Positions 10,648-23,032 of a stretch of DNA of 64,000 nt are shown piece by piece (position 1 is the stretch's first letter; every line of letters starts with the position of its first letter). Below the pieces are notes generated by a model. It saw only the letters and a program-made list of their open reading frames with translations, was not told where the DNA came from and made no database searches. This DNA comes from Torymus aiolomorphi. Taxonomy: Eukaryota > Arthropoda > Insecta > Hymenoptera > Torymidae. The position numbers and the translations under genes were made by a program. Location: contig CM070876.1 of the NCBI GenBank assembly GCA_036365515.1, positions 134,185,394 through 134,249,393 on the forward strand, written 5' to 3'.

Positions 10648-11642
10648 CAACACAATTTGTCTAGTCCTTTTATTTCTTTTATTCTCATCTATTAAATAAG
10701 GATTCTCTACAAATGGTAATAATTTTTTTCATGACTGTATAAACTCTCTCCCTCCTTCTCTTTCCCACCCCACTCTCTCTCCCTCCATCCCTCTCTCTCA
10801 ACATCAGTCAACCTGAGTACCAAAAACTTTAATGAGAGCTTAAATATTTTTTTTAAAACAATCAACACGTTTTTTAAAAGCTAATTTTTATGTACGTTCT
10901 ATAACAACACAATTTGTCTAGTCCTTTTATTTCTTCGAATCTCATCTATTTAATAAGCACCCTCTACAAATGGTAATAGCTTTTTTCATGACTGTACAAA
11001 TAATCTATAAAATAATAATATTTATGATTTTGTAAAAGAAATCAAATAAATACGAATGAAAAAGTCTTTTAATTCTTTGAGTCATTGTATGCTGAACAAA
11101 TTATATGTAAGTAAGTACATTCAAATTGTTCACTGCAAATCAAACAAACGTAAGTTGTGAAATCAATTATCGATAGTCAAGTAATGCAAACAACTCTCGG
11201 AAACTACTGTATGACTGTTCTCAGACATGTATTCAAATTTGTTCATCTTTCTGAGCTATACAAATTAAACACAAGAAAGTACTGAAATCAATTTATTGTA
11301 GTCAAGTACCGGCCATAAGTTAACTTGACTGACATAATAGAACTTTTCGTATCTCGCGTGTAAAATTACATTTTACGCCCACGTTGTAATTTCAAAATTA
11401 TTCAGTCAGCGGGCATAAAATACTACTTAGCGCCCAACAGGCCCAATAGCTCACATACTCTTACAAAACTTTATAGAACTTACGCACTTTACGCCCGTGT
11501 TGGCGAAAATTATTTTAATTATATAACTATAATGACTTCTCTTTATTTCTAAAATTCATAAGAATTTTTTCAGATATTTACGAAAAGTCAAAGCCTATAT
11601 AAAAAAAATTACATAGTTACCAACACATCACTATTTTTCATT
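10648..11642. repeat. Foldback left arm, outer part
   Basis: Contains two copies of a module reading (reversed) TACAGTCATGAAAAAA...ACCATTTGTAGAGA...GGACTAGACAAATTGTG (10648-10740 and 10902-10995). A CT-rich block (10743-10800) between them mirrors the GA-rich block at 19732-19790. Confidence 0.8.
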
Positions 11643-11878
11643 TCGTGAGATAGCTTTGGATGGCCGATCTGTAGAGTGCGCGGGTTTTGTGTGCGTCAGT
11701 TAATGTAATCTTAGTGCGGAAGAGTGCAGTGCCGAATAGTGTGTCCGTGTGTACCAGTAGCAGAAAAGTGCAGTGAACAGACTGGGTAAACAGGCTGTAA
11801 AAAACCGTAAAAAAGAGGAGCAGAAAACGAAAACAGAAAAAAGGGAAGGTAGTTGAGGAAAGCCGTAGACCATATAGA
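11643..11878 (+). other. LINE 5' UTR
   Basis: 236 bases between the 5' junction and the ORF1 ATG. LINE promoters are usually internal to this region, but no specific promoter element is claimed. Confidence 0.6.
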
Positions 11879-13213
11879 ATGAGTGGCAACTCACAGGTGA
11901 GAGGAAACAGAATACTAGACACAACGGAACGGAACATGAAGGCCAAGTACAGACCTGCTAGCACAGGAACAAGAACAGAACAGAAGGAACTCGGTATATT
12001 ATATACAGAGAAAGAAGAAACATATTACACACCTATACACAAGGAACAGGAGGAGTTAGTAGATATCAGGATAAGAAGAGAGAGAAGACTAAGAACAAAC
12101 AACTTAACAGGAACGATAGAGATAGAAGCAGAAGAAGAAAAGGAAAATAAAGAAGAGTACAAAACAAAGAGAAAACTACTATCACCAGCAGAGGTGGAAC
12201 GAGAAGTAAAGAGATCGGATAATAAACAGGACACTGATCAGGAAATAACAGCAACCCCTAGCAGTTCCCGAGGACATATTTTTGGAAGGAGTACAAAAAT
12301 AAAGAGAAGCCCGCCAAGCCAACATAAGATGCCGGGAACAGAAGGAGAAACGAAAGAAGCGAACGATGGAATAAAAAGGAAAGACTGGGATGCCCTCATG
12401 AACCTAGTGCAGAAAGTAGCGAAAGACCTGGATGACATAAAGCAGACAAGTGAGAATATACAGAAGGAACAAAAAGAAATAAGGAAGGAACAGACCGAAA
12501 CCCGAAGGGAGATAGAAGAATTAAAGGCAAAGACAGAGAAGAATACCAAAGAGGTAGAAGAAAGATACAAGCACCTTGAAGAAAGAACAGAAAAACTAGA
12601 AAAGGAATTAAAAGAAGAAAGAACCGTAAAAGGGGAAGTAGTTAAAACTGCAATAGAAAAGGCAGTAGAAGAAAGGCTAAACGAGAAAGGAGAAGAGACA
12701 AAAAAGAAAGAAGAAGGATTAGAGAGACAACTACAGGATTGGAAGAAACTACAAGAGGACAAATGGGAGAGAGACGAACGTATAAGAAGGAGGAACAACA
12801 TGATAATCTCAGGCCTAAACAAAGGGAATGCGAATGGAAAAAAGAATATAGAGGAGTGGCTAGGAGAGAGGCTAAACGAAAAAGTAATTGTAAACAGGAT
12901 ATGAAATGTACCTGGAAATAAAGGGAAAATAGGAATAGAATGCAAGGACATCGAACAGAAAGACAAAGTAATGAAATTAAAGAAGACACTGAAGGGAACA
13001 GAGATTTATATAGACAATGATAAAACATGGAAAGAAAGAGGCAACGAAAGAAGAGTAAGAGCATGGGCTAAAACACAGAAAAAAGAAGACTCAACTATCA
13101 CAGTGTTAGGAACCCGGGTGAGGATTGATGATGAAGAATGGACGCTAGATGAAAAAACGGACAAAATGAAACCTTTTTTAAAGAAAAGAGAAGAACGCAC
13201 AAACACAGAATAA
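11879..13213 (+). pseudogene. LINE ORF1 (coiled coil plus RRM-like domain), one in-frame stop
   Basis: ATG at 11879. The first 165 residues are basic and polar. About residues 165-310 form a Lys/Glu heptad-rich coiled coil, which would trimerise the protein. Then RRNNMIISGLNKG starts an RRM-like nucleic-acid-binding domain. TGA at 12902-12904 interrupts it, but the same frame continues without a break to TAA at 13211-13213 (KGTEIYIDNDKTWKERGNER, a pattern like other ORF1p C-terminal domains). The total would be 444 codons. ORF1p normally coats element RNA as a chaperone. ORF2 starts 23 bases downstream. Confidence 0.8.
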
Positions 13214-13236
13214 AAAGTAGAAAAGAAAGGGTAAGG

Positions 13237-16200
13237 ATGTTGATATGGAACATAGCAGGAGCAAAGAAGAAAACAGAGGAAACATGGAGGTACATAAGAA
13301 GCTTCGAAGTAATAGGACTAACGGAGACGTGGTTAGAGGAGAAGGAGGAGGACTGGATAACGGAAAAACTAAAAGGATTCGTAGTTAAGCACATACCAGC
13401 ACTGAGGTTGAAAAGAAAAGGAAGAGCAAAAGGGGGTTTAGCAATAGCAATTAAAAAGGATATAGAAGTCAAAGAGGAAATCGAATTGGAAATCGAGAAA
13501 AAGAACAAAATGGCAGCTATAAAGATAAAAATAGAAGGAGAAGAGATAACATGCATATTAACATACATGAGAATGAACAGAAAAGATAACTGGAAAGAGA
13601 TAGAAAGGATAGTGGAAAAGAGTATAGGAGAGAAAATTCTAATATGCGGCGACTTCAATGTCAGAACGGCTGAGGAAGGAGGAAGGATGAATGATGAGGA
13701 CACAGGAAGAAGAAGCAAAGACAAAATGAAAAACAAAGAAGGAGAAGAATTAATAAGAAACATAAGGAACATAGGCTTCTACATAGTAAATGGAGACACG
13801 GATGCAGACAAAGACGGTGACTGGACGTATATCGGAGGAGGAGGAAAATCTACGATAGACTACCTGATCACGAACGAGGAAGGCAGGAAAATAGTAGATG
13901 ATTTGGAAGTCGGATGTAGTACAGACTCAGATTACCAACCGATAGAGATACAATTAAACATAAAAAGGGAAAAGACCGAGAAAGTTGAAGAGGCATGGAC
14001 AAACTGGACAGAGTCAGGAAAAAAAAGATATAGAGAAAGGCTAAAAGAAGAAGAAAAGGCGGAAAGCTGGACAGAGATAAAAGAGAAGATTAACAGATGC
14101 ACGATAAAAGAAAACAAAAGAACGAAAAAGGAAAGAAAAACAGAAAAATGGTGGGACAAGACGTGTCACGAGAAGAAAATGGAGTTAAGAAGGAACCTAA
14201 AAGAATGCAAAAAAGGGTCGCTAAATGTCACGGAATACACAAAAAGAAGAAAGACTACAGAGAATGGATAAAAAAGAAGAAGATAGAATGGAATGAGAAG
14301 ATTGTAGAAGAAATAGAAAGAGACAGAAGCATGAAAAACTTCTGGAAAGTGGTAAACGAAAACGAGAACAGAAACCAGGAAATAAGTAACAAGATAAAAA
14401 AAGAAGAATGGATGAAATTCCTAAAGGAGCAGTTAAAAGGCATAGATATAGAGGAAGATGATGGCGAAACAAAGACCGAAAAGATTGCGAAAGAAAAATG
14501 GGAACAAGACGCAATTAGTACGGAAGAACTAAGAAATGCAATAAGTAAGTTGAAAATGAGGAAAGCCGCAGGAAGAGATGGTATACAGAACGAAGCGTGG
14601 ATATATGGACAAGAAGAAATTGAGAGCGAACTAAGAGAAATTCTAAACAAGATATGGAAAGGAGGAGAATTTCCAGAGGAATGGAAGGTAGGAATGGTAA
14701 AACCGATATTCAAGAAAGGAAATAAAGATGACGTAAAGAATTATAGAGGGCTAACACTGATGGACACTGGATACAAAATATATGCAGAGATCATGAGAGG
14801 AAGACTAGAAGAATATTTAGAAGAAGGAAACAGACTAGGAGATACACAGTTCGGATTTAGAAAAGGAAGAGGAACTATAGATGCAGTGTTCGTATTGAAA
14901 AGTGTGGTGGAAAACGAGCTGAAAAAGGAAGGAGGAAAGGTATGGGCCTTCATGGCAGATTTGAAGGGAGCATTCGATAATATAAAAAGGGAAGAGATAT
15001 GGAATGAAATGTAGAAAATGGAGGTATGCAGAAGACTAATAACAAGAATAAAAGAAATATATGAAGAAACAAAATGCGAGGTTGTGATTGAAAAGGAAAA
15101 AATAGGACAATTTAAGACAGAACATGGAGTAAGACAAGGATGTCCCTTAAGCCCAACTCTGTTCAATATAAGCATGGCACAGTTAGAAGTAGAAATGAGC
15201 AAAGCACAGGAAGGAGGACTAGTGATTGGTAAAAAGAAAGTATATTCGATTGGATATGCAGACGATGTGATCCTACTAGCGAATAACGAGGTAGGAATGA
15301 AGCAGATAATGAAGAGGTTTGGAAGATTTATACAAAGAAGAGGATTGGAACTAAATATAAGAAAATCCAAAATAATAAAATTCAGGAAAAAAGGAAGAAG
15401 CGGAGCTAACCCGGAGTATAAATGGAAAGGTGAAACAATTGAAATAGAGAAAGAAGCAATGTATCTGGGTTACAGGATACAAAGTAATAATGATGATACG
15501 AAACACATAGAACACCTAGCAGGGAAGCCAAATGCCATATTAGGAAGAATATGGAGTATAGGGGAGAGAAAGTTCAAAGAAGACTGGGGGAGAAGGATGA
15601 AGCTGTTCGATGCACTAGTAAGAAGCGTGATGTCGTATGGAGCAGAAATATGGGGTTTCAAAGAATGGAAGGAACTAGAAAAGATACAGGACAAATATAT
15701 AAAATGGACAATGAAGTTAGATAGGACAACACCAAGTCACATACTACACGAAGAAACGAACAGATGGAAAATAGCAATACAAGCAGGAAAGAGAGCGATG
15801 AAGTATGAACAGAAGTTGCTACAGAGTGAGGAAGACTCAGTAAGGAAGGATTGCATGAGAATGATGATAGGAGTAAATGCAAATAAAGAAATGGGAGAAA
15901 GAAGGAGGAAATTCTATGAGAATAAAGGATGTGCGGCGAATGAAGTAAGCAGAAGACTCATAGAAGGAGAGACAGTGTGGCCGGAGATGATGGAGAGAGG
16001 AAAGGATGAGGAAAGACAGAAGAGAGCAACAGAAGTAAGAGATTCGAAATTCGCAAGAGAGATAGGACAAATAATAAACCATCAGGAAACTCCAAGATAC
16101 CTTCATATCTCAGACATGAAAAGGAGGAAGGAACTAGAAACACAAGCAAGATTCAGGCTAGGAAGTGAAAACAGAAGTGCAAGATACTGGTGCAATGAAA

Positions 16201-16421
16201 ACGAGAGAAGATGCAGAATGTGCCAAAAAAGTGAAGAGACCCTTAAACATATATTCGAAGAATGTGAATTCACCAGAGTACAAGGTAAAAGTTGGAAGGA
16301 AATACTAAACGGAGAAAGGAAAAATCTGGCAAAACTAATGGAAACTCAGTGGGAAAGAAGAAGACAAGAAATAGAACGTAGAAGTGAACAAAACAGAGCA
16401 GTAGTGGGAGATATAACATAG
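13237..16421 (+). pseudogene. LINE ORF2: endonuclease, reverse transcriptase, zinc knuckle (two breaks)
   Basis: The N-terminus is an AP-like endonuclease: WNIAG, LTETWLE, GDFNVRT (13649-13669), STIDYLI and a final SDYQPI where SDHxxI is usual. The frame changes between 14097 and 14271. The RT follows: KAAGRDGIQNEAW, GFRKGRGTIDAVF, MADLKGAFDN, then a TAG stop at 15012-15014 inside the palm, then HGVRQGCPLSPTLFN and catalytic YADD at 15255-15266. A C-terminal Cys/His knuckle, CRMC...H...C, lies at 16212-16265. The protein would nick target DNA and prime cDNA on it. One frameshift and one nonsense codon make this copy inactive. Confidence 0.88.
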
Positions 16422-16635
16422 GCAACCAAGGTAGAAGGACCTTAGGCATAAGTAGGAAAAAGGAACAGTATGGTGGTGAAATAGCCTTAAGACACACAAG
16501 CATTTTGGAGGCAAAGTGAAATAGAAAGTGGTAACAGAATGCATAAAGACAAAGAAGTGCGAATAAGGTTAGAAAAGCAGAATAGAAGATAAGTAAAGAA
16601 AGTATAAGAAGGAAAAAAGAGAAAAACACAAGAAA

Positions 16636-17190
16636 ATGGAGACCGAAATGCAACAGCTACAAAAGAGATTAGAAGATCTGGAGCTTAGGATGCAAGGAGA
16701 TTTGGAGAGGAAAATATTATGGGAGGAGAAGATGAGGAAGGAGGTCACGGAACAGCAAATCAAATATGAGAGGAAGATTAAAGAACTGAAAGAGAGAGTG
16801 GAAAAAGTGGAAAAGAAAATGGAAATGAAGGAGAAAAGATTTTTGAGAATAGAAGATGTGGATAAAGAGAAAACGCTGATAATTAAGAGAGGTTGGAAGT
16901 GGAACGGAGAAAAAGTGGGTGACTGGCTGTATGTACAGATTGGAAAAGAGGAGTGGGAAACAAAACCTATGGAGAATGGCATCGGCATGATGTGGCTTAT
17001 CTTCAAGGAGGCATTTGTACAGAGATACCTGTGGAGAAAAGCAGACAGAGCAGCAAAAGAAGGGATTTTCACCCTAGACGTGGTACTGACAGCAGCAGAG
17101 AGGAAGGAAAGGTGGACAGTAAATCAAAGCAAAATATCGGGCGCAGAAAAAGAAGAAAAAGAGAAGAAAGAAAATGGAAAGAATGAATAA
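16636..17190 (+). CDS. LINE third ORF: coiled-coil, ORF1-like protein (184 aa)
   Basis: An intact frame downstream of ORF2, 214 bases after its stop. Residues 1-75 are a Lys/Glu coiled coil (METEMQQLQKRLEDLELRMQ). The second half starts LIIKRGWKWNGEKVGDWLY, which recalls the start of the RRM-like part of ORF1 (NMIISGLNKGNANGKKNIEE), and ends in a charged tail. Purine-rich codon use like ORF1 and ORF2 supports real coding. A third ORF behind ORF2 is not usual for two-ORF LINEs. It could be a duplicated and shortened ORF1. The function is not known. Confidence 0.6.
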   Translation: METEMQQLQKRLEDLELRMQGDLERKILWEEKMRKEVTEQQIKYERKIKELKERVEKVEKKMEMKEKRFLRIEDVDKEKTLIIKRGWKWNGEKVGDWLYVQIGKEEWETKPMENGIGMMWLIFKEAFVQRYLWRKADRAAKEGIFTLDVVLTAAERKERWTVNQSKISGAEKEEKEKKENGKNE

Positions 17191-17351
17191 GAACTAAAAA
17201 ATGGAGAAGAAGATACGAGAAGAAAGGAAGAAACAAGAAAGAAGAGACATAGAGTATAGAAAAGGCATAGAAGCCGAAGAACACACATACAAACATACAT
17301 ATTACACAACACTCACATACACACACTATTTTGTACAAAAGAAAATATAAA

Positions 17352-17389
17352 GTTTAATTATGTTGAAAATTGTTTCAACATAATTAAAC
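17352..17389 (+). other. Perfect 17-bp stem with 4-base loop in LINE 3' UTR
   Basis: GTTTAATTATGTTGAAA, loop ATTG, then the exact reverse complement. A 3' stem-loop is the known recognition site for RT in some LINEs; that role is an inference here. Confidence 0.85.
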
Positions 17390-17490
17390 AAACACGGACA
17401 GGTACACTGACACAAACACGTATCTCTACAGACACAACAACACAAACACGGACAGGTACACTGACACAAACACGTATCTCTACAGAGATG
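17390..17490 (+). repeat. Two tandem ~55-bp copies
   Basis: CACAAACACGTATCTCTACA occurs twice, in identical surroundings, between the hairpin and the tail. Confidence 0.85.
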
Positions 17491-17564
17491 GCCAAAATGT
17501 AAATAAAGTAATGCAAAATATGTAAAAAATAACTAGTCAGTTAATAAAGCACTATTATTATTAT

Positions 17565-17961
17565 TAATAGAACTTTTCGTATCTCGCGTGTAAAATTACA
17601 TTTTACGCCCACGTTGTAACTTCAAAATTATTCAGCCAGCGGGCATAAAATACTACTTAGCGCCCAACAGGCCCAATAGCTCACATACTCTTACAAAACT
17701 TTATAGAACCTACGCACTTTACGCCCGTGTTGCAGTGTGGTCAGGTAAACAATATATACAGTAATAATATTCATATAAAAGTGGCGATTAATCGCCACAA
17801 TCAGGACACACTGCCGTGTTGGGGAAAATTATTTTAATTATATAACTATAATGCCTTCTCTTTATTTCTAAAATTCATAAGAATTTTTTCAGATATTTAC
17901 GAAAAGTCAAAGCCTATATAAAAAAAATTACATAGTTACCAACACATCACTATTTTTCATT
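17565..17961. repeat. Second copy of foldback arm segment 11335-11642
   Basis: Repeats 11335-11642 in direct orientation with only a few substitutions, apart from an 81-bp insertion. It starts exactly at the LINE tail and continues into arm sequence that is absent at the left junction, so it is the right-hand copy of a ~308-bp duplication around the LINE. Confidence 0.85.
17733..17813. mobile_element. 81-bp MITE with 8-bp target duplication (hAT-like)
   Basis: Ends CAGTGTGG/CACACTG form a short inverted terminus. CCGTGTTG stands on both sides (17725-17732 and 17814-17821) and only once in both empty-site copies (about 11505-11512 and the right arm near 18855-18862). The centre is a perfect 18-bp palindrome at 17781-17798. 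An 8-bp duplication fits hAT, or P/Merlin-type, mobilisation. Confidence 0.85.
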
Positions 17962-18095
17962 ATTCTTTCTCAATTTTGAACTTTCTATAATATTACGCAC
18001 CTTGGGAGGAAAAGAGAAGTCTAGAGCTGCTCTACCAGGGGTGGTCCTCCGATTTCCCATACATACTTGGCGGGCCCGACGATTTGCAGTTCAAG
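17962..18095. repeat. Foldback left arm, inner part
   Basis: Reverse complement of 18587-18720, for example CATACATACTTGGCGGGCCC against GGGCCCGCCAAGTATGTATG. Confidence 0.85.
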
Positions 18096-18586
18096 GTGTA
18101 AGACATGGTCATTTTCATATTAATATTCATATGTTTAAACATCAGATAAAATGTTTAAATGGGTTGCTTCTACATATTAACTATACAATCCCATAATATA
18201 TAAAATTGCAGACGACATCGCATATGAGATCTGATACGAGATATGCGATGCCTAAAATTCTCATATGAGATCTTATATATTTACACGCGGGAAAAGGATA
18301 CATAATAGGTTGCTTATAAAACGATTAGTAAAATGTAAAGCAATTTTAAGTAGACTATAAATTTATATGAATTATTTATTTTATTCTCGTTTAAAAAGGA
18401 CGGACACAAAGAAAAATATTGTGGGTAATAAAAGTAAATCATGATTCTGCACATATAAGGATGTTGTACTTAACTGTACCAATTAAAAATTAAAGCCAAT
18501 GTAATTATTTATAGTAGACTTATAGGTATAATGTTAATGAATTTATGCAAAAAGTTTGTATTCTATATTTAAGTAACCCACCGGTA
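18096..18586. other. Foldback loop region
   Basis: About 490 AT-rich bases without a gene. It contains a hairpin with 10-bp perfect arms, CATCGCATAT (18216-18225) and ATATGCGATG (18241-18250). Confidence 0.6.
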
Positions 18587-19884
18587 AACTGCAAATCGTC
18601 GGGCCCGCCAAGTATGTATGGGAAATCGGAGGACCACCCCTGGTAGATCAGCTCTAGACTTCTCTTTTCCTCCCAAGGTGCGTAATATTATAGAAAGTTA
18701 GAAATTGAGAAAGAATAATGAAAAATAGTGATGTTGGTAACTATGTAATTTTTTTATATAGGCTTTGGACTTTTCGTAAATATCTGAAAAAATTCTTATG
18801 AATTTTAGAAATAAAGAGAAGGCATTATAGTTATATAATTAAAATAATTTTCGCCAACACGGGCGTAAAGTGCGTAAGTTCTATAAAGTTTTGTAAGAGT
18901 ATGTGAGCTATTGGGCCTGTTGGGCGCTAAGTAGTATTTTATGCCCGCTGGCTGAATAATTTTGAAGTTACAACGTGGGCGTAAAATGTAATTTTACACG
19001 CGAGATACGAAAAGTTCTATTATGTCAGTCAAGTTAACATATGGCCGGTACTTGACTACAATAAATTGATTTCAGTACTTTCTTGTGTTTAATTTGTATA
19101 GCTCAGAAAGATGAACAAATTTGAATACATGTCTGAGAACAGTCATACAGTAGTTTCCGAGAGTTGTTTGCATTACTTGACTATCGATAATTGATTTCAC
19201 AACTTTCGTTTGTTTGATTTGCAGTGAACAATTTGAATGTACTTACATATAATTTGTTCAGCATACAATGACTCAAAGAATTAAAAGACTTTTTCATTCG
19301 TATTTATTTGATTTCTTTTACAAAATCATAAATATTATTATTTTATAGATTATTTGTACAGTCATGAAAAAAGCTGTTACCATTTGTAGAGAGTGCTTAT
19401 TAAATAGATGAGATTCGAAGAAATAAAAGGACTAGACAAATTGTGTTTTTTTATAGATTATCCAGAAAAAACGTCTATACTTGCCTTATTTTATACTTTC
19501 GTAGAAAGTTTTATATTAGCAATATTATTATTTATACAGTCATGAAAACAATTATTACCATTTGTAAAGAGTGTTTATTGAATAGAAGAGAGTAGAAGAA
19601 TTAAAAGGACTAAACAAATTATGTTGTTATAGAACGTACTTAAAAAATTAGCTTTTAAAAAACGTGTTGATTGTTTTAAAAAAAATATTAAGCTCTCATT
19701 AAAGTTTTTGGTACTCAGGTTGACTGATGTTGAGAGAGAGGGATGGAGGGAGAGAGAGTGGGGTGGGAAAGAGAAGGAGGGAGAGAGTTTATACAGTCAT
19801 GAAAAAAATTATTACCATTTGTAGAGAATCCTTATTTAATAGATGAGGCTAAAAGAAATAAAAGGACTAGACAAATTGTGTTGT
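18587..19884. repeat. Foldback right arm
   Basis: Mirrors the whole left arm and has three copies of the ACCATTTGTAGAGA...GACAAATTGTG module (about 19357-19450, 19537-19630, 19791-19884) against two on the left. It carries the empty site for the LINE and for the 81-bp MITE. Diverged module pieces continue to about 20010 and near 20640-20690. Confidence 0.85.
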
Positions 19885-20016
19885 TAGAATTTAACGTATA
19901 CTTAAAAAATAGCTTTTAAAAAACGTGTTGATTGTTTAAAAAAATATTTAAGCTCTCATTAAAGTTTTTGGTACTCAGTTTCACAGATGTTGAGTGAGAG
20001 GGAGAAAGAGGTGAGG

Positions 20017-21090
<1,074 letters not shown>

Positions 21091-21094
21091 TTAG

Positions 21095-21350
21095 ATTAGA
21101 CCACTTGTATTAATAACCCATCATTGCTACACGACTTGTAAAATGTAAGAGAAAAAGCTTTCTTGATATTCTTTTTTAGTAGAGATATAAGTTCTTGAAA
21201 TTATTATTGAAACTACTTAAATTAATAACCCATCATTGCCACACATAATCTTGTAAAATTAAAAATGCAACCTGTTTATGAACTAAGAATCACTGAGAAT
21301 AAAAGCTTTCTTGACATTCTTGTATAGATAAAACTTTTTGAAATTATTAC
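21095..21350. repeat. Two diverged tandem ~115-bp units
   Basis: ATTAATAACCCATCATTGC starts each unit (about 21110 and 21222), followed by AAAGCTTTCTTGA and TTGAAATTATTA in order. A further diverged piece lies near 20985. Confidence 0.6.
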
Positions 21351-21638
21351 CTGAATCTTGTCTAGAAAAATATTTACTAAGAACTCTGAAACATTTTGAC
21401 GTCTCCCATGGTGAGAAATCATATTAGATTAACTGAGAGCACTTTTATTCGTTGAAATGTTCACAATAACATATCATTTTTACTTTTTTCAGTATTCCCA
21501 TGTTCATTAGACATAATCTTTTTATTGACACTTGAATAAATATGTTCAACAGCACAGCATTGATATCGACTAAGTTTTTTGAAGATGACAGATGCTTTTT
21601 AAACCAAAGCTCAGACTCATATTTCAAATCGGCATCAT

Positions 21639-22311
21639 AAATTATATTGTATATTTATAACTTCACATGTCACTCAGCAATATTTTCTTCTATGCAAAAA
21701 CTTATTATGAAGATTATGAGCCTCATAACACGTAATTATTCAATAAACACTTGTTCTATTCTCAAAACATTTGAAACTGATTTTTAATAGAAGTTTTAAA
21801 ATTTGATTATAAACACTTCATGTAATACGTCATACTATATTTTATTTATTATTACACAAAACACTGAAAATTATATTGTATATTTATAACCTCGTGTATC
21901 ACTCAGCAATATTTTTTTCTATGCAAAAGCGTATTATGAAGTTTATGAACCTCATAACACGTAATTACTTATTAATACATACTTGAGCTATTTTCAAAAC
22001 ATTTCAAACTGATTTTAAGTAGAAGTTTTAAAATTTGATATAACACTTCATGCAACACATTTTACGGGTATTTTATTTTTTTATATTACGCAAAATACTG
22101 ATTAGATGCCATTTTTTAATCACTATGTTATTTGTTATCTATAACATTTGATTATATGTGCACTTCATGCAACACATCATACCGGTATTTTATTTTATTT
22201 AACACTAAACACTGATTACATGCCTTTTTTTAATCACTATGTTATTTGTTATCAATAAAATTTGATTATATATGCACTTCATGCAACACATCATACTGGT
22301 ATTTTATTTTA
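21639..22311. repeat. Two-level tandem repeat (229-bp, then ~115-bp units)
   Basis: 21639-21867 and 21868-22097 are copies of one unit (ATTATATTGTATATTTATAA at both starts). Then two ~115-bp units follow that contain CACTTCATGCAACACATCAT. The next unit is cut by the MULE at 22311 and resumes at 34753. Confidence 0.8.
22303..22311. repeat. Left 9-bp target duplication of the MULE
   Basis: TTTATTTTA, identical to 34753-34761. Confidence 0.8.
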
Positions 22312-22336
22312 GGCTCTTGCTAAACGACCGTCAGAT
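22312..22336 (+). repeat. MULE left terminal inverted repeat
   Basis: Pairs with 34728-34752; 19 of 25 positions match. Confidence 0.75.
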
Positions 22337-22369
22337 TGTATAGTATGTGCTATCTGACGGGCAAATAAG

Positions 22370-23030
22370 AAAAAATACGAAACTGTAATACTTTTTACGT
22401 ATAGGTTCGTCTAGTAATAATAAACATAGTATCTGACGGACAAATAAGGGCGATTAATTATTTTATAGATATAAACTACATTGCCTACATTACATTGACT
22501 AACCATCTTTCCTAACCTAGCATTATCAAAATACACTATTGACATCCACAAAACCGGAACGCTCGGTGACACACAGTGTTGCCGCCTATGCCGCGAAAGA
22601 AAAGTCATTCCTGAAAGCGCGAAATTTGAATAAAATGAATATAGTCATATCAAATAATTATAATTCTTATCAAACACGCGGTATAATTAGAAATTAAAAT
22701 TATAACGTTTATTTAAAAATATTTGAAATCTACAATTGTCAAAAAATGTCAAAAGTTGCTGTATGACAAAAAGTTCGAAAAAATTTGAATTTTTAATCTT
22801 GCATAGCTTTTTTATTTATGCGAATATCGACCAAAAATTTTAGGAACGTTGTTTTCATAAAAAACAAAAAGTAACAAAATTTTGACCTGCTGACTTCATG
22901 TGAAACATCCCATACATAAAAACAAATTTTGCATGCTAATCGTAATTAAAAAAGTAATTCCTGTAAATTGATTTTTAATCGTGCGTGAGGGTGCTATCAT
23001 ATGCGTAACGAAAAATTACACGAAATACAT
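22370..23030. other. MULE left subterminal region, no gene seen
   Basis: AT-rich, with the second ATCTGACGG copy at 22431. Short open frames here lack recognisable content. Confidence 0.4.
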
Positions 23031-23032
23031 TT

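Larger units (their letters stand above)
17191..17551 (+). other. LINE 3' UTR
   Basis: Holds a strong hairpin (17352-17389) and two tandem ~55-bp copies (about 17390-17490) that include ACGGACAGGTACACTGACAC, followed by an AATAAA-rich end before the ATT tail. Confidence 0.6.
11643..17564 (+). mobile_element. Non-LTR retrotransposon (APE-type LINE), full length, inactivated
   Basis: Has a 5' UTR (11643-11878), ORF1, ORF2 with an AP-type endonuclease and RT, a third ORF, a 3' UTR and an ATT-repeat tail (17552-17565). It lies inside the foldback left arm: both edges are known because the interrupted sequence is present intact in the right arm. The edges are flanked by a direct copy of the same ~308 bp (11335-11642 and 17565-17961). 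Purine-rich coding strand. Jockey/R1/I supergroup is likely from the domain set; the clade is not settled. Confidence 0.88.
10648..19884. mobile_element. Giant foldback (long inverted repeat) element, split by a LINE
   Basis: The left arm (10648-11642, resumed at 17962-18095) is the reverse complement of the right arm (18587-19884) at high identity, around a ~490-bp loop. Adding the two left pieces gives about 1129 bp; the right arm is about 1298 bp because it has one extra ~179-bp internal module (19447-19625). The arms are built of repeated modules, the architecture of Foldback-type transposons. No transposase is encoded in what remains after removing the LINE. The outer limits are estimates. 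Confidence 0.8.

Noticed and set aside
12238..16653. Many Ser/Phe/Leu-rich minus-strand frames in the LINE
   Set aside because: They are shadows of the purine-rich plus-strand LINE coding sequence.
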